A model generated the notes under the pieces. That model was not told the DNA's origin. It saw only the letters and a program-made list of their open reading frames with translations, and made no database searches. From positions 61,267-125,266 of the forward strand of contig CAJXUS010000004.1 of NCBI GenBank assembly GCA_913060675.1: a stretch of DNA of 64,000 bases. Reading direction: 5' to 3'. Shown in pieces: positions 26,343 to 35,912 of this stretch (within the stretch, counting starts at the first letter, position 1; every line of letters starts with the position of its first letter). Source of the DNA: an uncultured Rhodospirillales bacterium (GTDB lineage Bacteria; Pseudomonadota; Alphaproteobacteria; Kiloniellales; Kiloniellaceae). The position numbers were made by a program, and so were the translations under genes.

Positions 26343-27302
26343 CTATTTTTGGCGACACCGGGCTTGTGACAGCACACAGATCAACTCGAACATCAGGTTC
26401 ACTCCGACAATCGCTGTGCCCCCAGACTGATCGAAGGGTGGAGAGACCTCTACCAAATCTGCGCCAATTAAATTTAAGTCTCCTAAACTCCTGATCATGA
26501 CCTGAGCGTCAAACGGGGTATAACCCCCAATCTCCGGGGTCCCAGTGCCTGGCGCATAACAGGGATCTAGACAATCAATATCAAAAGTCACATAGGTTCT
26601 TTGATCGCCAACCACACGGTGAATTTCTGCAATGACCTTCTCTATACCAAGGTCAAAATATTCCTCAATTGTGATAACCCGGATACCTACTTCCTGCGCG
26701 TACTCTTCATCTGACCTGTCATAACGCGACCCTCGAATACCAATTTGGACAACTCTTTTAGGGTCAAGGAGGTTTTCTTCGATTGCTCGACGAAAGGGTG
26801 TGCCGTGGGTCAACTTACTGCCACCGAAGTAGCTATCGTTAACGTCCATATGCGCATCAAAATGGACCATACCGACAGGACCACTATCCCCAACCAATCC
26901 TCTTAAAATGGGCAAAGAAATCATATGATCGCCACCAGCGACCATTGGCATAACCCCGAGCCTTCGGATTTCAGCCATATACTCTGTAACCCGTTGCATG
27001 GTCATATCCAGGTCAACCGGGTTCACCTTTACATCGCCAAAATCCGCGATCTTACAATCATCGAATGGCGCAACCCACGTCGCCCCATTGTATCGGCGAA
27101 TAAGGCTGGACATATCACGTAATTGCCGAGGCCCATGCCGCGTTCCTGGTCTGTTGGTTACCCCTGCGTCCCAGGGAACACCGATAATGCCAATATCATA
27201 TCCCTCGAACTCAGTTACATGCGGCAGTCGCATAAAAGTTGCTATGCCACTAAACCGTGGCATATCCATCCCGTCCGGCGGCAATACAGTGCTGTTGCTC
27301 AT
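26343..27302 (-). CDS. Agmatinase/arginase-family ureohydrolase
   Basis: A 319-aa binuclear manganese hydrolase that removes urea from a guanidino compound. Metal ligands are in AGGDHMISLP, MVHFDAHMDVND and TFDIDCLDPCYAPG. GVPWDAGVTNRPGTRHGPRQ is typical of agmatinase-like enzymes, but the same fold includes guanidinobutyrase and guanidinopropionase, so the substrate is not fixed. The LysR-type regulator starting 106 bases away in the opposite direction is probably its activator, which fits a catabolic, inducible role. AGGAGAG precedes the ATG at 27302. Confidence 0.85.
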   Translation of the reverse strand: MSNSTVLPPDGMDMPRFSGIATFMRLPHVTEFEGYDIGIIGVPWDAGVTNRPGTRHGPRQLRDMSSLIRRYNGATWVAPFDDCKIADFGDVKVNPVDLDMTMQRVTEYMAEIRRLGVMPMVAGGDHMISLPILRGLVGDSGPVGMVHFDAHMDVNDSYFGGSKLTHGTPFRRAIEENLLDPKRVVQIGIRGSRYDRSDEEYAQEVGIRVITIEEYFDLGIEKVIAEIHRVVGDQRTYVTFDIDCLDPCYAPGTGTPEIGGYTPFDAQVMIRSLGDLNLIGADLVEVSPPFDQSGGTAIVGVNLMFELICVLSQARCRQK

Positions 27303-27408
27303 AACTAAGTCTCTCCTAATCTCAAAAAATTATATTCTTTAGTTTTGATCACTTATTAATTTCTATAAATTCAAATGTAATGAAGGTTACTTTGGGAAAA
27401 ATCAAACT

Positions 27409-28299
27409 ATGCAGTTAGACACAATAGATCTCAGACAATTACGAGTTTTTCTGACCGTCGCCGATTGCAGAGGATTTTCTCCTGCCCAAGCCGAACTCAA
27501 CATAAGCGTCTCCACCATCAGCACTCAAATGTCAGATTTGGAAACACGTTTAGGTCTTAGATTATGTCAGCGTGGACGAAGTGGTTTCTCCCTTACAGAG
27601 GATGGAGAGCGTATTTACAAAGCGGCCCAAACTCTCTTCCGACAAATCGATGGCTTCAACAACGAAGTTTATGATTTGAGACAAGAGCTTAGCGGCAAGT
27701 TATCCCTCGGGTTTGCAGATAACCTTGTTACCCACCCCACGTCTCCGATAACACAGGCTCTCGACAAGCTCTTCAGCCTGGAGGGCGAAATAGAAATATT
27801 GCTCAATGTTCTATCGCCCAATCTACTTGAAAGGGAATTATTAGATCAACGCCTGGATATCATCATCGGGGCTTTTCCCCGGCATCTTCAAGGCATCAAC
27901 TATCAACCTTTATTTGATGAACGCCAGAGTCTTTATTGCGGGTCTCGACATCCTCTCTTCACAAAGAACGAGAAGGAACTGGCGTCTATTGACCTGAAAG
28001 AATTCCGGATTGCGCAACGAGGATATACCGCAGGGCGCCCCCATCCATCCAACCTGAAAGCCGCTTCATCAGGCGCGATATCCTATCATATGGAAGGTTT
28101 GGTTTATCTCGTGCTGTCTGGACATTTCTTAGCCCACCTTCCCGACCATTATGCAAAAAAATGGGTCACTTCAGGAGAAATCAAAGAACTTTGCCCGCAT
28201 AGCCAGAGCTACATATCAACTTTTGAAATCGCTTCTCGTGCGGGAACGCATCCCTCTCCCGTACAACGCGCCTTTCTCAAAGCATTGTTATCCAATTAA
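27409..28299 (+). CDS. LysR-family transcriptional regulator
   Basis: A 296-aa LysR-type regulator. The N-terminal winged HTH (about residues 5-65) includes LRQLRVFLTVADCRGFSPAQ and STISTQMSDLETRLGLRLC; the rest is the periplasmic-binding-like effector domain. It is divergent from the ureohydrolase gene, and the 106-base AT-rich gap should hold the shared operator. A strong hairpin terminator follows. Confidence 0.88.
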   Translation: MQLDTIDLRQLRVFLTVADCRGFSPAQAELNISVSTISTQMSDLETRLGLRLCQRGRSGFSLTEDGERIYKAAQTLFRQIDGFNNEVYDLRQELSGKLSLGFADNLVTHPTSPITQALDKLFSLEGEIEILLNVLSPNLLERELLDQRLDIIIGAFPRHLQGINYQPLFDERQSLYCGSRHPLFTKNEKELASIDLKEFRIAQRGYTAGRPHPSNLKAASSGAISYHMEGLVYLVLSGHFLAHLPDHYAKKWVTSGEIKELCPHSQSYISTFEIASRAGTHPSPVQRAFLKALLSN

Positions 28300-28302
28300 A
28301 CA

Positions 28303-28341
28303 CAGGCCCCAAACTCTCTTGAGAGGAGAGTTTGGGGCCTG
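28303..28341. terminator. Intrinsic terminator between LysR and MCP genes
   Basis: A perfect 16-bp stem: CAGGCCCCAAACTCTC (28303-28318) with GAGAGTTTGGGGCCTG (28326-28341), seven-base loop. The following T-run is short on both strands (TTTCG on plus). It lies between convergent genes and probably serves both. Confidence 0.8.
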
Positions 28342-28377
28342 TTTCGTAAAATATTCTAAATCTTAAAGAGAACGAAG

Positions 28378-30486
28378 TTAAGCTTCTCTAATCTGATGAA
28401 TAAAGTCATCAACCTGAGCATTGAGCATTTCCGATTGCTTTGAAAGCTCGGACGCAGCACTGAGTACATCCTGAGCCGCACGGCCGGTTTCCTCCACACC
28501 ATCGGTTACATCTGATATGGTCGTCGAAACCTCTCCGGTCGCAACCGCAGCTTCTTGGACATTTCGAGATATCTCCAAAGTCGCAGCGCCCTGTTCTTCC
28601 ACAGCAGCAGCCACTGAAGCTGTGATCTCGTTAATCTGCTCAATTGTACCGGTAATTTTACCAATAGATTCAGCTGCTGTATCCGTAGCCCCTTGAATAC
28701 CTGTAATTTGTTGAGAGATATCTTCGGTTGCTTTTGCTGTTTGCGTCGCAAGGTTTTTCACTTCACTGGCCACAACCGCAAAGCCTTTGCCTGCATCTCC
28801 AGCCCGCGCTGCTTCGATGGTTGCATTCAAAGCAAGAAGGTTTGTCTGTTCGGCAATGTCTGAGATAAGTTTAATAACTTCCCCGATCTTTGTTGAGGCC
28901 TCAAGAAGCCCCGTCACTTGTTGATTGGCGTCATCCGCCCGATCAACAGCATCTTGAGCAATAGTCGTTGACTGGCTCACCTGACGACTGATTTCGTTGA
29001 TGGAACTTGAAAGCTCTTCAGCCGCAGCAGCAACCGTTTGTACGTTACCTGACGCATTTTCTGATGCAGACGTAACCGCTACCGCCTGTTGAGAAGTGTT
29101 TCCAGCTGTCGCCTGCATTCCTTCAGAGGTACTACGCATTTCCGTCGCAGCAGAAGATACGGTTTGCACGATACCTTTGACTTCATTCTCAAAACGATCA
29201 GCCAAATCAATCATGGCCTGCCGTTTTTCTTCTTCGTTACGTTTAGCGACTGCAGCATGTTCGTCTTCGAGTTTTTTCACTTCTGCTGCATTATCTCTAA
29301 AAACTAAAACAGCACGGGCCATTTCAGCGATTTCATCATGACCATTGGCGCCTTTAATTTCTGCTTCCAGATTGCCATCAACCAATTCTTGCATGGATGA
29401 GGTAATAGATTTCACAGGCAAAATCACTCGAACGGCAACAATCCAGAACGACACCAGCCCCGCAGCCACCCCTATTGAAAGAATGATCGCGGCGGCAATC
29501 ATTCTGTTCCAGCTATCCGCAGCAGCAGCATTTGCAAGGGCGACAGAACTTTCTGTCGTCAAATCAACCAGCGTCCAGATTGGCGCGATTGAGGCCTCTG
29601 ATTTTTTCGACCACGTTGTTTCATCCATGGGGTAATCGTCACCTCGAATACCTTTCTTATAGATGTCCGCCCTTAATCCCTGATAGTCGTCAACGCTAAA
29701 GAAATTCTCCCCCAAGCTTTTGACCACATCTGAAATTTCAGTCGAGGCACTGGGTTTCGCAGAATAAGCCAAAAAGTCCTGCCATGCGATCTCTAGCCGA
29801 CCACGATCAGTGTAGAAATTCTGGAGCCGGGTCCCCCGCAACTTGACCTTTTTTGAAATAGCATAGGCCAATCCTGCTTTTTCGCGACTGGCATATTCGC
29901 TCATGATCCAGGCACTATCTTTTAGTTGCTGTACGGTGTTGAAATTTGCGCCAGCTTTTGCGGGTTGAAAGGCAGATCGCTCTCGGAGCTCTTTTGATGC
30001 CATAATCATACCAGTGATAGCGGGCTCCGCTGCGGTTCCAACTTTACGATCTCTTTGAAATTTGGGGACCGACACATACACGTCTATTAAGGGGCGGATC
30101 TCGACTAGTGCAGCATGTACATCGTGGACTTGCTGTAAAACGGTATCTTTATTAGCAAAGGCAGCATTAGCCTGTAGCCACTCTGTAGCTTGTACATAGT
30201 TTTCATCAGCCTTCGTACGCGCTGAAATAATTGATTGCTGTTGTGTATCGGTAATTTCTTTACTCGAAGCAATTGCAACAGAAGAGAGCGCTCTTTCTTC
30301 TGCCCAGTATTTTGCCGCTGTAATCAACTGCCCTTCGACACGGTTATATTCAAGAGTTGCCTGGGCATCTTGATAATCTTTCCAGTCTTGAAGAAAGGAA
30401 CTGGCAGCTTGATAGATTACAAGACCGGTCAAAATTAAAGCAACCGCGTACAAGCTGTTGCGAATTGTAAGGGCTCTAGACAACAT
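28378..30486 (-). CDS. Methyl-accepting chemotaxis protein
   Basis: A 702-aa transmembrane chemoreceptor. Membrane segment 1 is at about residues 11-31, followed by a roughly 300-residue periplasmic sensor region rich in helices, membrane segment 2 ([19 protein letters not shown] region, about 330-352), HAMP ([20 protein letters not shown] onward), then the cytoplasmic signalling domain. The hairpin tip [19 protein letters not shown] contacts CheA/CheW. The C-terminus ends [10 protein letters not shown] with no CheR-binding pentapeptide. The sensor region is long and resembles nitrate/nitrite-type four-helix sensors in style, but I cannot name a ligand. No che genes are nearby. Confidence 0.92.
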   Translation of the reverse strand: MLSRALTIRNSLYAVALILTGLVIYQAASSFLQDWKDYQDAQATLEYNRVEGQLITAAKYWAEERALSSVAIASSKEITDTQQQSIISARTKADENYVQATEWLQANAAFANKDTVLQQVHDVHAALVEIRPLIDVYVSVPKFQRDRKVGTAAEPAITGMIMASKELRERSAFQPAKAGANFNTVQQLKDSAWIMSEYASREKAGLAYAISKKVKLRGTRLQNFYTDRGRLEIAWQDFLAYSAKPSASTEISDVVKSLGENFFSVDDYQGLRADIYKKGIRGDDYPMDETTWSKKSEASIAPIWTLVDLTTESSVALANAAAADSWNRMIAAAIILSIGVAAGLVSFWIVAVRVILPVKSITSSMQELVDGNLEAEIKGANGHDEIAEMARAVLVFRDNAAEVKKLEDEHAAVAKRNEEEKRQAMIDLADRFENEVKGIVQTVSSAATEMRSTSEGMQATAGNTSQQAVAVTSASENASGNVQTVAAAAEELSSSINEISRQVSQSTTIAQDAVDRADDANQQVTGLLEASTKIGEVIKLISDIAEQTNLLALNATIEAARAGDAGKGFAVVASEVKNLATQTAKATEDISQQITGIQGATDTAAESIGKITGTIEQINEITASVAAAVEEQGAATLEISRNVQEAAVATGEVSTTISDVTDGVEETGRAAQDVLSAASELSKQSEMLNAQVDDFIHQIREA

Positions 30487-30726
30487 TTACCTACTCCATA
30501 CCGAAGGACATTAAGCTAACTTATTTCTTCTGCCGGTATGGAAAGTAAGGGAGTATATTTTAACAAGTAACTAACGAAGGCGATAAAATTAAAATTAAAT
30601 AAAAAAAACAACTTATATGAAAGTCATATTAAAGTTTTACTACAACTTACGGGTATCATTGCTTTGATCAATAGTATTCATCACCCCAATCTATACTTAC
30701 CAACTCCCCTACCTTGCCACTATCAC

Positions 30727-31305
30727 TTACGGAATAAACCCGTCTTCTCCTGTGGGATTGGTAAAGGGTGGAAAAGCCTTTTGGTCTTTAATTTTTTCGT
30801 ATTGCCTGAGAGACCAGTGGACAGAGGGGAAGGCAATATTATTCCAGGGAATATCTTGCCATGAATAAAGGCCAACTTCCTGGCTTTCTGGACCTGGAGA
30901 AATTTCAGGGGTAGTAAGGACTGCCCGATAGATAATCTGTATTTGGCTGATACTTGGTATAGAGTATACTGCGAGAACCTGATTTATAGATAGTTTTGCC
31001 CTCGCCTCTTCCCACACCTCTCGACATGCCCCCTCTTCAGCAGACTCATTGAGTTCCAAATATCCAGCTGGCAATGTCCAAAAACCTTTGCGTGGCTCGA
31101 TAGCTCTTTTGACCAGAAGAATTTTATCTTCCCAAGTAGCTACCGCTCCGACGACAATCTTTGGGTTTTCATAGATAACATACTCACAAGAATCACAAAC
31201 CAAGCGCTCTCTATCATCATCGGATGGTACACGGCGGGAGAAAGCCGCATCGGGGGGAATATGTAAATGGTCATCACTCATATTTACAGTTTGTCGGGGC
31301 GGCAT
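30727..31305 (-). CDS. NUDIX hydrolase with N-terminal zinc-ribbon remnant
   Basis: A 192-aa NUDIX enzyme, likely a nucleoside-diphosphate-X hydrolase. The NUDIX box runs from GYLELNESAEEGACREV into WEEARA (around residues 82-104); the late glycine of the consensus is an arginine here, while the metal-binding glutamates (REVWEE) remain. The N-terminal CDSCEYVIYENPKIVVG is half of the zinc ribbon (only one CxxC) seen in the YjhB-like group. It lies 53 bases downstream of ctlX on the same strand and may belong to that operon, though its role there is unclear. An ATG at 31281 is an alternative start. Confidence 0.83.
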   Translation of the reverse strand: MPPRQTVNMSDDHLHIPPDAAFSRRVPSDDDRERLVCDSCEYVIYENPKIVVGAVATWEDKILLVKRAIEPRKGFWTLPAGYLELNESAEEGACREVWEEARAKLSINQVLAVYSIPSISQIQIIYRAVLTTPEISPGPESQEVGLYSWQDIPWNNIAFPSVHWSLRQYEKIKDQKAFPPFTNPTGEDGFIP

Positions 31306-31358
31306 CCATCCTTCAAGTTTTATGTCTTCATGTTAAATAAAAACCTCCTAATTTCACG

Positions 31359-32321
31359 CTAGCGAGGAGAAAGGTGAACACCTGCAAGCATACACCGTAC
31401 TGAGCCTCCAGCCATTTCAATGGTCGGTATCGTTAAAGGGATGAGCGGCAGATAGTTTTCAATTACTCGAATTTGATCTGCGCTTAAGGAGCTGTAGGCT
31501 GAAGTTGACAAGGTAAGCACGCGTCCCTCTCGCCCCTGTAATTCAAGCATATTCCCTGCAAAATTCCTTATTTGATCTAGCGATAGATCAATAATCTCTC
31601 GCCCCGTTTCACGAAACCTATTTATAAGCTCATTGCGCCGCGCCTGATCTTTAACCATATCTAGGCAGATGAGAACTAGGTCTGTGGCAATGCACATCAA
31701 AACATTGGTATGGTAAACTGGAGTGCCATTTTCGTCCCCAGTATCAAAAACCATCGGTTCATAGTTAAACTGGGTACAAAACCGCTCTAATAAAACAGGA
31801 TCAGTTCGTTTTGAGCGCGCTGCATAGGCGACGCGATCAATATGATCTAACACCATCGCCCCTGTACCCTCGAGGAATAATTCGTCGAACTCCATACCCG
31901 AATAATCCACAATATCTTGCACGCGGTAGTCTCGCTTTAAGAGCTCAATCACGTCTGAACGACGTTCTTTACGCCGATTTTCTGCAAACATTGGGTATAT
32001 CGCGACCTGCCCACCAGGATGAGTAGAGAACCAATTATTTGGAAACACTGAATCTGGTGTATCGCTTGTTTGATCCTCAAAGGCATGAACGCGAACACCA
32101 TGACTTTGGAGAACATCGATAACCTTACTCACCTCTGTATAGGCTGCGCTTGCTATATCGAATTGATCGTCGCCTTGTTTTATTTGAAAGGCGTTGTCTG
32201 ACTGCGTTTCAGGATTAGGTACAAAGTGATGCGGCCTGATCATGATCACAGCTACGGGTGTCTGTGGGCTACGTCGATTGTTGCCAGAGGACATTTTATT
32301 CAAAAACTTAGAAATAGCCAT
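31359..32321 (-). CDS. ctlX: Citrulline/arginine hydrolase, CtlX-type
   Basis: A 320-aa protein of the guanidine-group-modifying superfamily (arginine deiminase/amidinotransferase fold). VAVIMIRPHHFVPNPETQ is the CtlX-type opening; FPNNWFSTHPGG, LFLEGTGAMVLDH, PVYHTNVLMCI and GGSVRCMLAGVHL supply the Asp/Glu, His and C-terminal Cys of the expected active site. CtlX proteins have been linked to citrulline use. The gene overlaps the ocd stop by one base (TGATG), a sign of translational coupling, so the pair plausibly yields ornithine and then proline. An exact substrate (citrulline, arginine or a related guanidine) is not proved. Confidence 0.78.
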   Translation of the reverse strand: MAISKFLNKMSSGNNRRSPQTPVAVIMIRPHHFVPNPETQSDNAFQIKQGDDQFDIASAAYTEVSKVIDVLQSHGVRVHAFEDQTSDTPDSVFPNNWFSTHPGGQVAIYPMFAENRRKERRSDVIELLKRDYRVQDIVDYSGMEFDELFLEGTGAMVLDHIDRVAYAARSKRTDPVLLERFCTQFNYEPMVFDTGDENGTPVYHTNVLMCIATDLVLICLDMVKDQARRNELINRFRETGREIIDLSLDQIRNFAGNMLELQGREGRVLTLSTSAYSSLSADQIRVIENYLPLIPLTIPTIEMAGGSVRCMLAGVHLSPR

Positions 32322-33382
32322 CACGCGGACCGCCTCTTTTGCGGAAGAACCATTCCGAATAAATCCCGAGGATCTTGGGGGTCCGCTATCATATCAAGCA
32401 ACTGGTATTGACCGGACTTATCAATTAGGCTTTTCAGATAACGTAAGGCAGAGAAATCCTCAATTGCGAAACCAACACTATCAAAAATAGTGGTTCTTGA
32501 AGCATCTCGAGGTCGCCCTTGTCCTTCTTGAATTATCGTCCACATTTCGGTAACGGGGTAATCGTCATTCAACTGTTGGATCTCCCCCTCTATACGCGTT
32601 TGCGGTAAATATTCGGCAAATATATCCGATCGCAGTAGAATATCTTTGTGGAGCTCCGTTTTCCCAGGGCAATCCCCGCCGACAGCATTAATATGAACAC
32701 CCGCCCCGACCATATTATCGTTGAGGATAGTGGCATTTTGTTTGTCTGCGGTAGCTGTTGTAATAATCTCGGCGCCCATAACGGCTTCTTGCGCACTGTT
32801 GCAACACTGAATATCAAAGCCCCAACCCAATAAATTCTTTGCACATTTTTCCATCGCCATAGGGTCTATATCGAATAACCTTATTTTTGTTACTCCAACA
32901 ATAGCTTTAAAGCCTAGAGCTTGGAATTCAGACTGAGCACCGTTCCCTATCATTGCCATGGTTTGCGCCCCCTTAGGCGCTAAATACTTGGCCATAAGCG
33001 CAGAAGTTGCCGCAGTACGAAGCGCCGTCAAAATTGTCATCTCAGACAAAAGAATAGGATATCCACTGCTGACATCAGACAGAGCACCAAAGGCGGTAAC
33101 GGTTTGCAGGCCTCTTTGATAGTTTTTGGGGTGGCCATTTACATATTTGAAACTGTATTGATCACCATCACTGGTGGGCATCAACTCGACTACACCCTCT
33201 TTTGAATGAGAGGCAACACGCGGCGTTTTATCGAACAATGCCCAGCGCTTGAAATCCTCTTCAATACAATCCGCGAGCTCCTGTAAAATCGTCTCAATGC
33301 CAACCATTGAGATGATTTTTTTCATGTGGCCAACGCTGATGAATGGAACAAGATTTTGATCAATTTTGGTACCTAAGGCCAT
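32321..33382 (-). CDS. ocd: Ornithine cyclodeaminase
   Basis: A 353-aa NAD-dependent enzyme of the ornithine cyclodeaminase/mu-crystallin family, converting ornithine to proline and ammonia. SDVSSGYPILLSEMTILTAL, the Rossmann motif MAMIGNGAQSEFQA, INAVGGDCPGKTEL and TIFDSVGFAIEDFSALRYL are all characteristic, and the length matches proteobacterial Ocd. It heads an operon with ctlX and is divergent from an Lrp/AsnC regulator 187 bases away, which likely senses an amino acid of this pathway. GGGGAA precedes the ATG. Confidence 0.92.
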   Translation of the reverse strand: MALGTKIDQNLVPFISVGHMKKIISMVGIETILQELADCIEEDFKRWALFDKTPRVASHSKEGVVELMPTSDGDQYSFKYVNGHPKNYQRGLQTVTAFGALSDVSSGYPILLSEMTILTALRTAATSALMAKYLAPKGAQTMAMIGNGAQSEFQALGFKAIVGVTKIRLFDIDPMAMEKCAKNLLGWGFDIQCCNSAQEAVMGAEIITTATADKQNATILNDNMVGAGVHINAVGGDCPGKTELHKDILLRSDIFAEYLPQTRIEGEIQQLNDDYPVTEMWTIIQEGQGRPRDASRTTIFDSVGFAIEDFSALRYLKSLIDKSGQYQLLDMIADPQDPRDLFGMVLPQKRRSA

Positions 33383-33569
33383 AACAATTCCCCAGTTATA
33401 AAGGAGTTATCACATCATATACGGTTTGAGTTGTGTGAATTGACCAAACGATAAAAGAGGAAAATCATGATAAAAATAGTAATATATTGCAAATATCGTC
33501 ATATTTTTATACATATCATCAAAGAAAATTGTAATTATTACCAACCACACTCAAGACGAGTACATTAGA

Positions 33570-33995
33570 ATGCATAATTTTGATACCCTAGATAGAGAAT
33601 TGATCTCCATCCTGCGCAAAGACGGCCGCGCACCACTTTCAAAATTATCAGAGATACTGAAAGTTTCCCGCGGCACAGTGCAAAATCGACTGGATCGATT
33701 ACTGAACTCTGGCGCATTACTCGGTTTCACCATTCGTGTCAGAGAAGATTCTGAACCTGATACGGTCAAGGCCATTATGACCATTGAGGTCACGGGAAAA
33801 TCGACAACTCAGGTCATAAAGAAACTGCGTGGCATGCCTAAATTACACAGGCTCCACACCACTAATGGCAGTTGGGATCTCGTCGCAGAGATACAAGTAT
33901 CGAACCTGCTTGAGTTTGACCGCGTGCTCAGGGAAGTAAGGACTATCGACGGCATTCTAAACAGTGAAACCAGTATACTGCTCAGCTCAGTGTAA
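33570..33995 (+). CDS. Lrp/AsnC-family regulator (next to ocd)
   Basis: A 141-aa feast/famine regulator. LDRELISILRKDGRAPLSKL and the recognition helix VSRGTVQNRLDRLLNSGAL form the HTH (residues 5-55); the rest is the RAM effector domain. It is divergent from ocd-ctlX, whose expression it probably controls in response to ornithine, arginine or proline. The 187-base gap is AT-rich. Confidence 0.88.
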   Translation: MHNFDTLDRELISILRKDGRAPLSKLSEILKVSRGTVQNRLDRLLNSGALLGFTIRVREDSEPDTVKAIMTIEVTGKSTTQVIKKLRGMPKLHRLHTTNGSWDLVAEIQVSNLLEFDRVLREVRTIDGILNSETSILLSSV

Positions 33996-34028
33996 AACTT
34001 TACAAGTGAAATCTATTAGAGCGGCCGA

Positions 34029-34304
34029 CTAAACGGTAATATTTAGAAATGAACCGCGTGGAAGAATTCTACCTGATTCAGCCGCGAACCTAGCTGCATC
34101 AAACAGCTCTTTCAGCTTCTCCGTAATACCAAGAGATCTGAGATCTCCGGTAAACGGCTTCAGTAACTTCTGAACCGATATCCCGGTTTTCACATCTTGT
34201 TTTTTTAAAGCCGGGGCCAGTGATTTACTTCGCCCGTCTACAGATACGCTTCCCGGGACATCAAGAGCCGGAACACCAAAATCAGATTTATTTGTAATTT
34301 TCAT
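34029..34304 (-). CDS. Small hypothetical protein
   Basis: A 91-aa ORF with an ATG at 34304, ending in SFLNITV. It has balanced composition and a helical middle part (LRSLGITEKLKELFDAARFA), so it may be real, but there is no clear ribosome-binding site and no recognisable family. It converges on the Lrp gene and is followed upstream by a 440-base AT-rich gap. Confidence 0.4.
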   Translation of the reverse strand: MKITNKSDFGVPALDVPGSVSVDGRSKSLAPALKKQDVKTGISVQKLLKPFTGDLRSLGITEKLKELFDAARFAAESGRILPRGSFLNITV

Positions 34305-34748
34305 GACGAAGATAGTGGCAGCAGCCTGTAAAAATTCAGTTAAGTTTTATACAAAGTTAAATACAAATTATATTTGAGTAGAAAGCAACTATTTATAAGG
34401 GAAAAACACCCAGCATCCTATCTAATTCAGATAAATTGAGTCCGATTCTTATAATTTCCTGTGATTACTTGCACTCGATTCTAGATATGACAGTTTTGTT
34501 AACACCATCTACTTGGTAACCGATACTTATCGTTCGCCACTATATTTAGTATTAATACAGAATTAGTAACCACATACTTAGGCATCAGTTTAAAAATTAA
34601 GACTATCTTCATAAATGTCATCGTAATTTTCCACTATTGAAGAATCTGCCTCGTAGTGGATTCTTAAATTACTACTGGAAAAAAGTCAGCCAATAATGGC
34701 TGTTACCGCGCATGTAGCGCAAATGGGGTTAAGAAAGCGGGGGTTCCT
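34305..34748. other. AT-rich intergenic region
   Basis: About 440 bases, distinctly AT-rich, between the small hypothetical gene and the DUF2336 gene. It should contain promoters for both. I see no strong palindrome, RNA gene or ORF. Confidence 0.5.
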
Positions 34749-35912
34749 TTGCCGGAGGACCAAGATACGAACCTGCAGAAATTACTGTCGATGGCTTTGG
34801 ACCGCTCGGTCAAAGGCCGCGAAACTCTTGCGCGCACAATTGGTAAATTGTTTTCAGAGGAAGAACGGGCTTTATCTGAACTAGAGCGCGCGCTCATGAC
34901 AGATATCCTCGGCAAGCTTATCAGCGATATTGAGATCATTGTTCGTAAAGCGCTCAGTGAAGAGCTTTCCTCAACAAAAACCGTCCCTCATGAATTAATC
35001 CTCATGCTCGCAAATGACGAGATAGAGGTTGCTCGACCTATTCTTCTTGAAAGTAGCATTGTCGAAGACCAAGATTTGGTCGACATCATCAAGACGAGGA
35101 CACATCAACACCAACTCTCTATCGCAATGCGAAATGATATTAGTAAAGATGTTTCCGACGCCCTTGTTAACACGGGGAAAAAGGATGTTATCAAAACTCT
35201 ATTGGATAACAAAAACGCTGAAGTATCCGAATTAACGCTTGAATATTTAACCGATCAATCCCGTAGAATTGACGATTTCCAAGAACCCCTCATTAATCGT
35301 GATGACCTGCCCCCTCATCTGGCAGAACGCATGTATTGGTGGGTCTCGGCCTCCCTAAGGGCTCATATACTCAGGAACTTCCCCGTCGACATACAGGACC
35401 TTGATAACAAGATCCAATCAGGAATTCATAAACTCGTCGATCAGGATCGATTGGTCGCTCAAAAGGTAACCCCTGCATCCAAGCTTGCTCATAGCCTTGA
35501 AAAAAATAAACTTTTGACTTCCGATACTCTTGTGCAAGCCCTGCGCCAGGGCGAGATCGAACTTTTTGAGACAATGTTTTGTCAAATGAGTGGCTTTAGA
35601 CCCGCTGGTATTCAAAAAGCTCTCTACAGAACCAAAGGAGAAGGCATCGCAATCCTTTGCCTTTCAATGGGTATCCCCAAGCAAACCTTTGCCTCAATTT
35701 TCCTCTTAAGCCGAAAAGGCAGTCCACAAGGTCTAAAAACCGACCCTCGGGACCTATCGAGAGCGATGTTGATCTATGATAAAGTAAAGCAGGAAGACGC
35801 AAAGCTGATCGCAGATAGTTGGAAGATGGACCCTAAATATCAAGAAGCCGTCAAAGACCTAGAACAAACAGCGTTAGCCAAAAAAGCAGCTGGTGGAGCG
35901 AGAGCATCGTGA
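34749..35912 (+). CDS. DUF2336 protein
   Basis: A 387-aa cytoplasmic, helical protein of the DUF2336 family, which is found mainly in Alphaproteobacteria and has no established function. The typical HEAT-like repeats are visible in PHELILMLANDEIEVARPIL and VSDALVNTGKKDVIKTLLDN. The reading frame opens with TTG at 34749 behind GCGGGGG; an internal ATG at 34791 is possible. Its stop overlaps the start of the following histidine kinase by one base (TGATG), so the two are made together and probably work in the same signalling or cell-cycle process. Confidence 0.8.
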   Translation: MPEDQDTNLQKLLSMALDRSVKGRETLARTIGKLFSEEERALSELERALMTDILGKLISDIEIIVRKALSEELSSTKTVPHELILMLANDEIEVARPILLESSIVEDQDLVDIIKTRTHQHQLSIAMRNDISKDVSDALVNTGKKDVIKTLLDNKNAEVSELTLEYLTDQSRRIDDFQEPLINRDDLPPHLAERMYWWVSASLRAHILRNFPVDIQDLDNKIQSGIHKLVDQDRLVAQKVTPASKLAHSLEKNKLLTSDTLVQALRQGEIELFETMFCQMSGFRPAGIQKALYRTKGEGIAILCLSMGIPKQTFASIFLLSRKGSPQGLKTDPRDLSRAMLIYDKVKQEDAKLIADSWKMDPKYQEAVKDLEQTALAKKAAGGARAS

